From: Phytophthora hibernalis
Lineage: Eukaryota; Oomycota; Peronosporomycetes; Peronosporales; Peronosporaceae
Length of the DNA: 64,000 nt
Assembly: GCA_012656075.1 (NCBI GenBank)
Contig: JAAKBF010000294.1
Coordinates: 1-64,000 of the forward strand
Direction: 5' to 3'
Shown here: positions 33,400 through 45,499 of the stretch, in pieces
How the letters are laid out: each line of letters begins with the position of its first letter
Position numbering within the stretch: position 1 is the stretch's first letter
Position numbers and translations under genes: made by a program
Notes under the pieces: generated by a model
Told to the model about the DNA's origin: nothing
Databases searched by the model: none
What the model saw: the letters and a program-made list of their open reading frames with translations, nothing else

Positions 33400-34080
33400 C
33401 ACATGCCGACTAGCCTGCCCACGCCCGTCTCACTGCCCGCCACCATAAAGTCGCAGCTTCCACCCGACACTGTGATCTCACCAATCGCTTTCGGAGCGAC
33501 ATCTTTCTTGCTCACTCTCCTCCGGGGCGCAAGCATTGGCCTCCGATGCCCGGTACTGACCAAATACCTTATCAGTTGGCCCGTTAGTAGCGGTAGTGTT
33601 GCCTCGGGTCTCGTGCGTGGTGCACTGCGGTTCGGGTGGGTCCGACGTGACGACCATATGGTCGGCGACCTCTACCGGCATCTTCATAGCGCTTGCCTCT
33701 GACGCTTCCGAACTCTCTGCTAGCGGCTTACCGAAATCGGAGTCGACAGTCTGTGGCCCTGAGCCCGAATTTCTAAACCTCACGCCCGCATTGCTTTCGT
33801 TACCTTGGGCATACATGTATCACCCTCGGTGATGTCGTTCTTGTCGCTATCTTGGTCTGCGATCTCGAATTGGTCAGATTCGTCGGATACATGTTCATTG
33901 GCTTCGGCCCGCATCTCACGAAAATCAATAGGCTTGTAATAATCAATGAAGCGCCATACCCAACTCTGCTGCGTGTTGTCCTTTTACAGTGCAAATTCAG
34001 GAATTTGGTTGCAGTAACGCAACAATTCTGCAGCCCCCGGCGACACAATTGTTGTAGAATTCGAGCACCCGGCCTCATTT
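33400..34080 (-). pseudogene. Decayed coding fragment, family unknown
   Basis: Linked minus-strand frames give an acidic stretch (EANEHVSDESDQFEIADQ then SDKNDITEGD, 33830-33900) and end SGGSCDFMVAGSETGVG at 33410-33480. Frames change at least three times. It is probably repeat-derived; no domain was recognised. Confidence 0.3.
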
Positions 34081-34149
34081 TCGCGCAGACCCCGAACCCC
34101 TTTTTCTCACCCTGCCCGAATTCAGACTCGGCTCTTTAATAAAGGAGAG

Positions 34150-34310
34150 CTTGGAGTCTGAAAGTGCTGTCCGTCAACCGATAAGGGTACCCTTGCGGAC
34201 GTTTAGCTCCTTCGCTGCCTGAGTGACGGTTTTGCTGCCATATCTTGAGAGCTTTAACCCTGTCAGCCTCTGTGGTCTGCAGGCAACGCCGCTTTTTATA
34301 CATGGCTAGG
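34150..34310 (-). pseudogene. HTH fragment of a pogo-like transposase
   Basis: Two adjacent minus frames read TTEADRVKALKIWQQ and then VTQAAKELNVRKGTLIG, a Psq-like helix-turn-helix comparable to the N-terminus of the pogo transposase at 24749. Only this N-terminal part is present. Confidence 0.45.
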
Positions 34311-35169
34311 CTGCTGCAGAAAGAAACCCGAAATTGAAATGAACGATGGTGATGTAAGCACACCGAGCGAAGTAACTGAACCGGTCACTTTAACCGGCTT
34401 AAGTTGGACCGGTAGACTTCACCGGCATCTGAGTGCAAGATAACTCGACTGGTCATTTGCATTCAAGGTAACTCGACCGGTTCACTTAAACTGCATTCAA
34501 ACGAGTTAACGTCGCGGCCGACAAAATTAGCGAACCTCGTTGTTCCGCATGACTGCTTTATCCACAAACTGATTATGTTGGTGGACTCCATTTCGGGATC
34601 TCAACATCGTACCCGCAAAACGATGACAAAAGCGACCAGTTACCTTTTGTCGGGTCGACCGAGTTGGCTGAGGCCATGACGATCTCACGTGCTTCGTAGG
34701 ACATTTGTTAGGCAGCTGGGTCGACATCTGATCAGAGTGGTAGTAACATTACCATGTAATTGCATTTTGATGCTACCGAGAGAGTATTGCATGAACCAAG
34801 GGTGTTTGTATGCATGCATCTTATACCAGCCCTCCATTCAACAATCACACTCAAGAAGACTGATCGTGACTCGATCGGTAAGGACTATCGTGGTCTCAGT
34901 TGGGATTCTTCAGGTGACACATATCTGCTGGTACGTGCTCGAGTCCAACTTTTGCAAGTACAAGGCTGGTTTTCTAGCCGCAATGACTGCAGGCGGAGAC
35001 AGTTACAAGCTACCTTACATTATAAAGCTAGAATCATAGTCGTTATCCTTTTCAAGGTTGAGCGACCGCGACCGAATTGCGTAGCACATATTCTGATGAA
35101 AGTAAGAAACCAAAGTATGAATTATCTTTGTTGAATGTATCAAATTCGCCTCAATTATCATTAACATTC
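34311..35169. other. Unassigned sequence with ACCGGT-rich motif cluster
   Basis: 34375-34490 contains several imperfect repeats with ACCGGT or ACTCGACCGG and CACTT. The open frames at 34689-35134 on the plus strand show no recognised domain. Confidence 0.35.
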
Positions 35170-37800
35170 GGGTTCACCGCTCACGCAATGGGCATAATCT
35201 CAGCAAAAATTGAATATCTAAAGCATGCGAAGGTAGCGGTGGTCTACCAACCGCACGACGTATCAGGACATATTCCGTTGGCGCAGGTAAATACTGTTCG
35301 ACGCCCGAAGATGTCACCATCTGTGTGTTGTCATGTGAGGATGAAGCCTGCCATGGGACCTGATTTTGTTGCACTAGCGACGCATTCTCCTGATAATACT
35401 GTGGAAACGTGGTGGAGGTTGACTGCACTAACCTATCCAACAGGCGGACATCGTCGAGCACTGGAACTGGGTATCCAACATCAAAAGGGGTACTCTCTTC
35501 TATACAAGTCATCGTAACCATAGTCGCTTACCGTTGGAATTGGCCCCACTGAATCGAATACGTGGGCGGGAATCTCCTGATGCGGACTCCAAAACATTTA
35601 TTGCTGTTGTTTGGGATCCGTATTTGCGTTGGTCGTGTAGTGGAGGAGGCAGCGAGGGCATTAAAAGCGCGGAAGCTTGAGTATTCTGGCTTTTGTTGTT
35701 GCGCACCCGTCGATCCTTAAATTTGAGGTTGTATTCTTCACCCCGGGCACGCTAAGACCATATGCAGCTCTTCCGCAGATGATGTGAGCACAAGAGAGGA
35801 TTTTTTTGTAATAGAAGCACGAACACTGTGATGCGTGCCGGTGGACCACCCACCCTTGTAGCGGCATTCCAATGTGATGAGCCCTGCGAACAGCCCATTT
35901 AATCGTAGATCGATAAAATTTGGTGGCACTCGTCTTCTCATTGTCCGTTAAGCACCCCGGTGAGCACATCACGAAACTAGTTGATGTATCGGGTATCTTT
36001 GCTTCCAACAATCCGGATATTCCTTGAGTGTTCAAGACTTCAAAGGCTACATCACCAAGGTATAACACACGAACCGTTGACCCCTCATTCGTAGCGAAAA
36101 TGGCTACCCTGTTCGTCGTGACCAGGGCACGTGCTAATCGTTTGCTTCTTGAGGTGGTGGAATAGACACGGAGGACGACGATTGTGGCACACAAACCGAG
36201 TAGTCCTCCGCTATCGTCAGCAGCTTTAGGCTAAGTCATCGGATATCTAACGCTTTTCGAATTGTATAACGTTTGATGCTTGCATTGGACACTTCGCACG
36301 GATTGTTAGTGGTGGCGTACCCGCCAGGTGAGTGATGAATTTGTCATTTCCAGAAGCGGCTTTGTATCCACTGTGAGTCAAAATATGTGATAAAGTCGTT
36401 CAATGTTCCATAATGCTACCAGGCTTGACACACTCGACGCCACTCCTTCAGAAAGTGTTCGTGGTCGAGCGTGTACTGCATATCTAGAATGCCTCGATAT
36501 ACAGCAGCACGTACGCTGTCAGGAAGAAAACGTACTCGTTTGCGAACGTTGTAAAGCACGTGGAAAAATCACATGAGATAGCTGCAGCTCGAAAACTCTC
36601 TTATTTCGCGAAGACCATTCAGTTGGGCAGCTTCTGCGTCTCCCATGACAGCTTCGATTCGTAGCGATAAATTCATTTGCTCACGAAAACTCTAGCGACC
36701 GACCAAATTGCCTTATTGTACTCGTTTTGCGTTCGTTGACTTACGATGAATAAAGCGGCAAGATGATAGCTGCGGGCGCGTTCGGTAACCCACAAGTGAT
36801 CACTGGGTTGCCGGGATCACTCAGCTTAAACGTTGCGCCCAGGTGAAATATTAGGAAAGACTCACGAGCTTGAAGCGCAACAACATTCTGCATTAGCTTT
36901 AGACTGGTAATACCTAGTATCAATGGTTCTTCGTCTTCACCATTCCCAACAAATGGAACACTATCGTCATCCTCACGATTTCCAAACACGAAAGTAGTAT
37001 CCGGGTCAATCCCAGAGACGAACGCTTTCAGATTCATTAGTTGCTTCACCCTTAACCCTTTTGTTGCCCATTCATTTTCTATTTGAAAATATGTTTTTAA
37101 TCTAGATAAAATAGCAAAACGATGCATAATGCCTCGTTTTGCTATTATTTTCCGGTGACTATATTCTAAGTTTTCTGAAATGACCAGAAAATAGTTTGGG
37201 TGATATAACAAAAGGGTTAAGATTGAATTTTTCGTTCCGTGTACCCAACGGTTGTATTTCACATGTCGCAAGACTTGAGTGCATGTTGGAAACCCCAACA
37301 CGGGAGTTGGTATTTCAGGAGCACGCCGCATGTTGCTCCAGATAACACGGGGTGGAACAGCACCTTCATCCATTCGTTGAATGTATTCACGCATCTCTGG
37401 TGTCACCTTCGCTCGTGCTTTCTGTGAGCACTCCGTGCCCCCACATGAATGCAACTTGCCATTACTGTGAATGGCCCAGCGCGAAGACGTTGTGCATTCA
37501 TGAATTTTCCAGATAAAATTGGACTTTTGTGGCCTGGTCTCTTATCGGTGGTTAGGGTTGCTACACCGTAGGCGACGCTCAACCATCTCGAGGTCTCCAG
37601 GACAAATCACACACCAGCGCGTCCTCACTCAAAAGACAGCAGAGCAGCAAAACTTTTCACTGCGAAACTTCGTGACCCCTCTTTCTGCTCCAAATTCGGC
37701 CAGATTTGTCCAGCTCTGCTTAGAGGCATCGTACGTACCAGCGTGAGTACTTTGACGGCGTTTCTTCAGGTACTAAATCGCTCTCGATTCCATGTATTTC
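35170..37800 (-). pseudogene. Second MULE transposase, with piggyBac-type MITE insertion
   Basis: Minus strand from about 37800: an N-terminal FAR1-like part (CGGTECSQKARAKVTPEMRE, 37400-37450), the 237-residue frame to 36741 with FLIFHLGATFKLSDPGNPVI marking the start of the catalytic core, a poorly conserved middle (36200-36740), and a SWIM finger (QCSCFYYKKILSCAHIICGR at about 35770-35840) followed by a low-complexity tail. The catalytic middle is strongly frame-broken. A 161-bp MITE at 37056-37216 interrupts the N-terminal half but happens to leave an open frame. Confidence 0.7.
37056..37216. mobile_element. piggyBac-type MITE with TTAA duplication
   Basis: Perfect inverted ends CCCTTTTGTT and AACAAAAGGG are flanked by TTAA at 37052-37055 and 37217-37220. 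An internal inverted pair (AATAGCAAAACGA and TCGTTTTGCTATT near 37100-37145) adds a central hairpin. TTAA target site and CCC ends are typical of piggyBac. It is inserted in the MULE transposase gene. Confidence 0.9.
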
Positions 37801-38665
37801 CGCAAGATGCACGCGGTAAGTAAGACTTCCAAACGACTCAGCCGATCAGCACCAAACAGACCTCCAGAACGCGCTCGTGTCGGAGGCTCTGCTAGCCTTC
37901 TTGTTCCTTGGCGACGAGCGAAATTACCTGTATGCTTACATTCGTTGGTAATATTACAGGTAAATGGACGACTGGTGCCGGTGCTGGCATGTGGACGATA
38001 CAAATGATGATCCAGTAAGCAATCGCTCTTTCTCCTGCAGTGATTCCGTGTCAATGCTCGCTCGTCGATCGTCTGGTGTCGACGTCTGGTCACCGCCAGT
38101 CCTGCCCTTGGCCACGAACGGTGTCCGGTGGCTGCAACTACCGACGCCCTAGATATGCACCTAATCTAGCCTACCCACGTATGACGCACGGCAGTCACGA
38201 TCCTTGGTTTCCACGATGCAGTGGACGTAGCCCCGATATCTCTGCCAAATCGCTCAGTGCAGGAGCCGGGACTTGATACCGGGGGCTAAGAAATGCCACC
38301 GGGAGTATGCTATACCCTCTCTTAGGCATCCCCTACACTGATTCTTGGGACTTGATACCAACGATTCCACGGGACTGCTGATACCCATATCTCTGCACAC
38401 TCAGGGGCGTCCACCAAACGCTCCACGCACTTGCACTGACACTTCCTCGCTGCTGACTAGCAGCCGTAGTTGTATTAGTTGTCTTAGCAGTACGCGTCAG
38501 TACCGACGCGCTGCTACGCTCTTGGGCACTTGTCAGTCCCAACGCTATTCTCATCATGCACTTGTGCAGCGACCCTCTGCGGCGCCTCCTTCATTCAGCA
38601 ACTGCGAGAAGATCGCAGCCTGCAACAACATTGGATCTGCTTGCTTGCTGGGTACAGGTTGCTCC
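37801..38665. other. Unassigned repeat-region sequence
   Basis: Open frames on both strands (for example 37773-38093 minus, 38345-38842 plus) show no domain. A short GGGACTTGATACC motif occurs at about 38267 and 38348. Confidence 0.35.
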
Positions 38666-38960
38666 TTAGGGATCCGAAGCATCTCGCGGCCCCTGGTGTA
38701 CGCCCGTTCGTGCGGATGTGCTACACACCGTCCTGGTTGCCGTCCACTGTCTTCGCTCGCCATCCTTCGCTGTCCTTCGCCGTCCTTGCCTCGCTGTCCT
38801 CGCTACTGTACTCGCTCCGTTGTCCTCGCTGTTGTCCTTTGATATGTTGTCCTCGCTGCTGTCCTTTGCTCCGTTGTCCTCGCTGATGTCCTTCGCACCG
38901 TTGTCCTCGCTGCTGTCCTTCGCTCCGCTGTTCATCACTGCTGTCCTTCGCTCTGCTCAC
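38666..38960 (-). repeat. 30-bp coding-type minisatellite
   Basis: About five imperfect 30-bp units read GAKDSSEDN in one minus frame (38800-38940). An alternative minus frame of the same repeat reads EGQQRGQRS. It directly follows a possible start of a retroelement gag-like frame (MDLPGVPSSYQPMN at about 38985-39025). Whether it is translated is unclear. Confidence 0.6.
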
Positions 38961-39213
38961 ATACGGGGGCGTGGTTCATCGGCTGGTAGGAGGAGGGCAC
39001 GCCAGGAAGATCCATCTTCTTACTATCCCACTGTATCACGAGTACGAGTCTATGCACAGGGAAATAAAAACCTAGACAGGTTGCTGGCGACCGGAAATGT
39101 TGTTGCCAGTGATCAGTTTCCCATAGTTGAGGTTGCTCGCGTCTTTTGAAGGTTGATGGTGGCTCGAAAGTGTGTGTTGTTGAGCTAAAGATGGTACACT
39201 GGCGACCCGGACT

Positions 39214-39248
39214 CATTTGCAGAGACTGCAAAATCGTCTCTGCAAATG
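39214..39248. repeat. Perfect 13-bp hairpin
   Basis: CATTTGCAGAGAC (39214-39226) and its exact reverse complement (39236-39248) are separated by 9 bases. It could be a structured RNA signal or the head-to-head junction of two element ends. Confidence 0.7.
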
Positions 39249-39498
39249 CGAGAGATTTTGCGACAACTATCCCTTCAGTTTGCCCTGTTTGAGATTTGCG
39301 TCATTTTCTGAAGCCCCCATTTACTTTCAAAATCATTTACTTTTACTGTAAAACCTGTCATAGTTAGTAAGTCCCGTGGATCATTTTGGATTCGACTTAT
39401 GGTATTAAATATTACTTCAAAGTAGCATACACAGTTATTAGTTACATGTAGGACAGGGTTGACAGTATCTCACCAACTCGTTGTTACTTCGAAGTATG

Positions 39499-40291
39499 TA
39501 CACCTTTTACCAGACAAAATGGTTTTTTCCAAGCAAAGTGGTGCGGGAAGGGTTTCCCCATCCCTCATAAGTGATTACGTAGGTATTTTCAACCAAAGTG
39601 GTTTTGTCGTAAATCGTTACCAAGCAAAGTGGTTTTCGTCCAACCGACGATTTAGAGGCAATCTCTCTGAGCCAAAACGAAAGCTTTAAGAACGATATAA
39701 GGGCATCTGAGGGGTCTATCATGATCTCCCAGCAGTTGGCTACACTATTAAACCTGTTTTGGGTCAAAATGAGTACCTTTTTCTCTGTCTGGCAGCCCCG
39801 CGGCCGAACGTGAGGTCCATTTACACCTTTTACCGGACAAAATGGTTTTTTCAAGCAAAGTGGTGCGGGAAGGTTTTCCCCCATCCCTCATAAGTGATTA
39901 CGTAGGTATTTTTCAACCAAAGTGGTTTTCTGATTATTTTTTACCAAGCAAAATGGTTCGCCTATCCCTGTGTGACTAAATGGACCTCACGTTCGGCCGC
40001 GGGGCTGCCAGACAGAGAAAAAGGTACTCATTTTGACCCAAAACAGGTTTAATAGTGTAGCCAACTGCTGGGAGATCATGATAGACCCCTCAGATGCCCT
40101 TATATCGTTCTTAAAGCTTTCGTTTTGGCTCAGAGAGATTGCCTCTAAATCGTCGGTTGGACGAAACCACTTTGCTTGGTAACGATTTACGACAAAACCA
40201 CTTTGGTTGAAAATACCTACGTAATCACTTATGAGGGATGGAAACCCTTCCCGCACCACTTTGAAAAACATTTTGTCCGGTAAAAGGTGTA
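39499..40291. mobile_element. Foldback element with about 320-bp inverted arms
   Basis: 39499-39823 and 39977-40291 are near-perfect inverted copies. Outer ends read TACACCTTTTACC. The 153-bp centre starts with a third copy of the same end (TACACCTTTTACCGGACAAA at 39822) in direct orientation with the left arm. Each arm has several iterated motifs of the form CAA(G/C)CAAAGTGGTTTT near its outer end, possible transposase-binding sites. Open frames in both arms are mirror images of each other and probably not coding. No target-site duplication is clear. Confidence 0.85.
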
Positions 40292-40607
40292 TAACTGTAC
40301 AAGCAGATGCTGCGGCTGCGAAGCAGGCGCGCCGAGAACATATTGGTTTAGCAAAACTCTGTAAACATTTTGATATCCGGATAGCATGTTGCCAGTTGCA
40401 ACAGGTTGCACTCGGCGAAAACAAATACGAACTAAATCGCAATCAAAACTGAGAATAAAGAGCACTATGTTTTCGCAAAATCGCATCTCCAATCGCACAT
40501 GCGAATCTACCGGTATTAGCCAATTAGCTCAAATGTACATGTATGTTGGGCGAAGGTTAGCCAAACACTGGGGTGTCTCATAAAATGAGCCGTACCTATG
40601 AATCATA

Positions 40608-42170
40608 CACTCCCGGACAGAATATTACGGCCACCGACATTTTTGCTATAACTTTTTTTCTACTGGGAGTTGAGGCTTGCTGTTTAGATATGTGCTGTAG
40701 GCACCCTAGTGAAGCATAGTTACGATTAGAAGTTTGCGAAGTTCGAGCTGCGAGGGAGGCTCCCATACAAAAAAACATTTGTGGACCTGGACACAATATA
40801 CGGCCAGCCAGACCCATACAAAAATTAAATCAAACGTCATGAAAAGATTGTGTCATAAAGTAAATGCTCTCAGAACCACCAGTCCACTGGCAAGCTGCTG
40901 CCGCTCCCTGCTCGACCACCTTGTGCTCTCACTGTCATTCCCCAACCGGATGGGCAGAGGACCATCGCTGACCGAGGCGGAGCGCGGACGGATCCAAGGA
41001 CTGAGCGAGGGCGGCTTCAGCATCCGAGCTATTGCCGAGAAGACGAAGCGCTCAAGGGACTGCGTGCAGAGAGCTCTGAAGACAGGCTCGACGCGGCATC
41101 GTACAGCAGGCCGGAAGCCGTCGCTAACCAAACGGCAGACACGCCGCATCGTGCGCAAGGCTTCCACCGGAGACTACAGCTCCACGCGTCTGAAGGAGGA
41201 GCTTTCGTGCTCGTGCACGGCTCGAACGATCCGCCGTCTTCTGGCTGGCGTTGACTGGCTGGATTACGCCAAGATGGACAACACCCTCCCCCTGACCAAG
41301 CAGCACAAGCTAGCTCGTTTGGATTGGGCCAAGCGGATGATTGTACAGCCTGACATGTGGCCCACAATCGTCTTCTCTGACGAGAAGAAATTCAATCTCG
41401 ATGGGCCAGATGGCCTTCGCCATTACTGGCGTGACATACGGCGGCCTACCAGACAGAGTGTGCGACGGCAGAACGGTGGGGGTCTGTAATGATTTGGGGG
41501 AGCTTTAGTGCAGCCGGAAAGTCGAAGCTCGCAGTTCTCCAAGGGCGACAGGCGTCCGAGCACTACGTGTACACAGTGTCGGAGTACATGCTCCCGTTCG
41601 CGCACCTCCATCATGGCGTGGACTACATCTACCAGCAAGACAACGCGTCTATCCACCGCTCCAAGTTCACGACCGCATTCTTTGAGGAGGAAGGCATCCG
41701 CGTTTTCGAGTGGCCTGCCCGCTCTCCGGACTTGAACCCAATCGAGAACGTGTGGGCCATGATGGCTCAGATCGTCTATCATAATGGCAAGCAGTACGAC
41801 AGCGTTGCGGAACTGACGGGAGGCTGTTGACCTTACTTACTTGCGCAAGCTCATAGACTCGATGCCAAGACGCTGCATCGAAGTCATCTCCAAGCAGGGC
41901 AACACAACGCACTACTAATAGCAAATTACACAATCTTTTCATGACGTTTGACTAAATTTTTGTATGGGTCTGGCTGGCCGTATATTGTGTCCAGGTCCAC
42001 AAATGTTTTTTTGTATGGGAGCCTCCTCGCAGCTCGAACTTCGCAAACTTCTAATCGTAACTATGCTTCACTAGGGTGCCTACAGCACATATCTAAACAG
42101 CAAGCCTCAACTCCCAGTAGAAAAAGTTATAGCAAAAATGTCGGTGGCTGTAATATTCTGTCCGGGAGTG
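40608..42170 (+). mobile_element. Tc1-like transposon with about 245-bp inverted repeats
   Basis: Ends CACTCCCGGACAGAATATTA (from 40608) and its reverse complement (to 42170) are flanked by TA (40606-40607 and 42171-42172). Inverted arms extend to about 40854 and from about 41924 with few mismatches. Between the arms lies one plus-strand transposase gene. It is the best preserved transposon in the window. Confidence 0.95.
40950..41918 (+). CDS. Tc1-family DD34E transposase
   Basis: Cut-and-paste transposase. ATG 40950 begins MGRGPSLTEAERGRIQGL, a helix-turn-helix DNA-binding domain, followed by a second HTH (SLTKRQTRRIVRK). Catalytic residues are visible: Asp in FSDEKKFNLDG (about 41375), Asp in YQQDNASIHRS (about 41640) and Glu in SPDLNPIENVW (about 41735), the DD34E spacing of Tc1. 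Frame breaks near 41483 (after RQNGGGL) and near 41815 offset each other; the total of 969 bases is 322 residues plus stop at 41918, normal for Tc1. Given the error pattern of the window this copy may be intact in the organism. Confidence 0.85.
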
Positions 42171-42172
42171 TA

Positions 42173-43124
42173 AGAATGCTTGTTATTTTTCAAGAGTAAA
42201 CTCGTTTTTCCCCTTTTATTTGCCTTCTATCCCAGCCTTCGCGAAGCAACACCCTTCTTATCGTCTATGCCTACACCTGAATTTCAGAGCTTCTTCGTGC
42301 AACGCGCGACTTTGTCAGATAATATCAATGATACTGTCAAAACAGTTGATGCCACTCGGCTTGTATTCTAATACCCCTAGTTCTAACGGATTCGAATTGC
42401 CACACTTTTAATACTATGACATGTATCAAACTCTGTTGCCTCCAAACTTCAACGGGACCAGGATATAATAATCTCGGAGCAATCAGTGCTGATATACCGT
42501 ATATTAATAGACACTCCGACGACCGCATCATCTTGTACCGATGTAATACATGCTCATATACGGAAAATACTGCCGCATCATCCGCAGCCTACATAATCTC
42601 TCCCCGGTTGGTGCAGGCTGCACCGCAATGGAATTGCGCTGCCACAGGGCCCGTCGCCGGCAATCAAGTAAGGAAAAAACTTCGCAATCTACTTTTCAGC
42701 GCGCAATACGCCCTATACATGCACATTATTAATACTTGTACGCATTACTGTAAATGGTTGTGTGCTGTGCGGCACTATTAATACATTAATAATACAAACA
42801 TACAGTAGTACAACGCGGTGCTGATTGTGGCCGCGTCATCATTTATAATTACTTCGCGGATTATGAGTCAAAATACGATGACAGATCTCTCTTTTTACAA
42901 AGCCGCACTACAGTATCCGAATGTTTTCGTCTTACATGTGCATGTAATCAAACACCAGCAATTCCACAATCAAACGTTCGTGAACGTGTACAGGAGTCCT
43001 TTGTCGATGAGTCAAAGCCACGCCGCCACCATCCAAGGAGGTTCACACGCAGCATCAAAACACATTTCCGGATTTACCGGCTGAAACAACGAATTGCCAA
43101 GTATTCTGCAACTTCTGTTTTCTA
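42173..43124. other. Intergenic, no gene seen
   Basis: AT-rich with several TATTAATA-like motifs around 42720-42800. Presumably contains the promoter of the hydrolase gene. Confidence 0.5.
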
Positions 43125-44940
43125 ATGCAGTTCTGCAACGCCATCTTACTGGTGGCTATAGCCATATCGGCCAACGCAGCACTCACCGAGTCAAGAAAGA
43201 AATTCAAGGGATGGAATTCCTGCCCCGAGTACACATTATCCGATGGTGAAAGCTCAAGCGCCGAAAACGCTGAGTGCACTATCTACAATGCGTTGCTGTG
43301 CCACCCTGGAGTTTGTGAAACCCCGGAGGGGTCGACCCCACCATTGAAGTTTTCGTAAAACGTTTGCCAGCTACGGTAGGCGATCCAAAGACTGCTCGTA
43401 ATGTGTGGCTGCTGCAGGGAGGGCCGGGCATTTCATCTACCTCGCGTAAGTGTGTTTGGTTTCGTTGCAAGATATGTTTTTAGATCTGACAAATAACCGG
43501 CTTCTGTTCCTTTTGTTTTTGCCATGCCAGTCGAGTCGATGATGGTTAGTCTTCATGTTCAGTTAGAAGGTGACGTGAACGTGTACCTCATGGATCACCG
43601 CGGAACCGGACGCAGTACAAAACTAGACTGTCTGGAAACGCAAGACGTCACCTGGGAAAACGAACTTGAACCATCTGCAGTGGGCGACTGCGCACAGGAG
43701 CTGGCTACCAAATACGGAGATCTGTCGTCCTTCTCCACGACGAGTGCTGCCAAAGACGTAGCCTTCTTCATTGACGAGCATACAAATGGCGAAGACACTA
43801 TTTTGTACGGTTGGGGATACGGCACAGTACTGGTGGAACGCCTTGTGCACCTGAACCCCCTGAGGTGACTGGCTATGTTCTGGACGGCATTTTTCGTCGT
43901 CCGGTGCACGCGAAGGTTTCAAGTACTATTCAAACTGGGATACCGATTTTGGTGAGGTTGCCGACAGCTTCTTGGATCTCTGCGACCAGGATGAACAAAT
44001 TAGCACCTGGTTTGGGAAGAAAGGTCTGTCGGGGACGATCCAACACCTGATGACGAAGCTTGACAAAGACCCAGACTCGACGTGCGCGAAACTGATTGAT
44101 GACTTTCAGATTGGCAACAGAGTCCCGGGTGGCGAACCACCTTCGTTTTCACTACGACGTACATTGGGAACAATGCTGCCAGACGAGAACATGCGAACGC
44201 TCATCCCGGCGGTTGTATATCGCTTGAATCGCTGTGCAAGCAAGGACATTCTAGTTCTGGGTCAAATCGTCGAAACTTTGAAGAGTTACGTCACCGAGGA
44301 CGGTGCCGATGTGTCAATCCTGCTCTACAATCTCATCGGTTTCTCCGAGATGTGGGAATCCCCGTCGCCGTCGATGTCCAAGCTGAAAAAACGGTTTACG
44401 GACGTGCTCATGTCCGACTCGGGCGTCTACGATGCGATTGAACTCTACTGTGCGTCCTCGAAAGAGGAGTCCAAGACGTGCGATAAATTCACCTTCGGCG
44501 ACTACGACGCCAGCCCCCTGATCTACGAGCGTGATGAATACTGGAACAAGCGCGCCGTTATTCCGAGCCAGGCTAGCGTACTGCTGCTTAATAGCAAGCT
44601 GGATGCGCAGGCGCCACACAAGTATGCCGAGTATCTGCTGGGCGCCCTCGCTGGAGACAACAAGGAGCTGATCACATTCGACTACGCCGCGCACAACACA
44701 ATGATGGACTGGGTGCAACTGCCTTTTACCGGGGCCGTCACATGTGGAATGAAGTTGCTCGTATCCTACGTAAAAAATGGAGGAGACCTCGAAATGCTGG
44801 ACAAATCTTGCCTCGACAAGATGCCCGGACTCAATTTGACAACTCCGGCGGCCTACGTGCAAAGCTACATGCTCACGACGGATGCATACAACGGCAAATA
44901 CGACGCAAATTTGAGCAGCGCTCAGTCGGACCAGCAGTGA
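43125..44940 (+). CDS. Secreted alpha/beta hydrolase, S33 peptidase-like, with altered nucleophile motif
   Basis: ATG 43125 encodes a signal peptide (MQFCNAILLVAIAISANA). The gene has one intron (43446-43530, GTAAGT..CAG, phase 1). Family blocks are WLLQGGPGIS (oxyanion region), YLMDHRGTGRST, and the nucleophile elbow, which here reads YGWGYGT: the usual G-x-S-Y-G Ser is Gly. The acid (SKLDAQAP near 44600) and His (DYAAHNTM near 44690) positions are present. The protein resembles tripeptidyl-aminopeptidase-like S33 enzymes. Three one-base deletions, near 43335, 43858 and 43895, break the reading; with them counted it has 577 residues, normal for the family. If the Ser to Gly change is real the protein is probably not catalytic. 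Confidence 0.85.
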
Positions 44941-45499
44941 GCCTAGTTTCCAAAAGGCATTTGCCTTAGATGCTTTGTCTACTTTGCCACCACTTCGCTA
45001 GAGACAATATACTACATAGTATGCAAGTTGACTCTGCATTGCCACCGGACTGTAGCTCTGGACAGTAGTATGTGAGCGACATAAGGCTAGATGTAGTGAG
45101 CACTCCGGGTGCTACGAACTAGGGACCGAGTAACTCGTACATTTGCTTTACATGATTTTACTTCTGTAGTAATAAGTCACTTACTTACAAAAATATAGGT
45201 TAGTCACCATGTACATGTACTTCCGCATGTAACCCACTGGAATCTCCAGTGATCTAGAGGCATGCATGAATTGAGAGCCGTGTTGTACCCCACCTGGAAA
45301 GTGACATCAATTGATCTTGCCGGCATCAGTGATACCTGGCAACTTGCCTCAATCGGTGTCGATAAAACCATGAGCTTCTCTGATTGTCTGTTCGTTAGCA
45401 CCAGCAAGTGATCTCACTGTCGATCGAAGACAAACGAAAAGACTGAAAAACAAGGGATGCATTAAATGCAGAAATTTTCTGATAAGTACTTCGAAGTAC
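44941..45499. other. Intergenic, 3' side of the hydrolase
   Basis: No gene seen. A small hairpin CACTGGAATCTCCAGTG lies near 45236-45252. Confidence 0.5.

Noticed and set aside
39459..40442. Mirror-image open frames in the foldback arms as a duplicated gene
   Set aside because: Both frames come from the same inverted repeat and contain the iterated CAAAGTGGTTTT motif; no protein family pattern.
44314..44862. 182-codon minus-strand frame
   Set aside because: Shadow of the hydrolase gene, whose codons on the plus strand show the conserved acid and His motifs.
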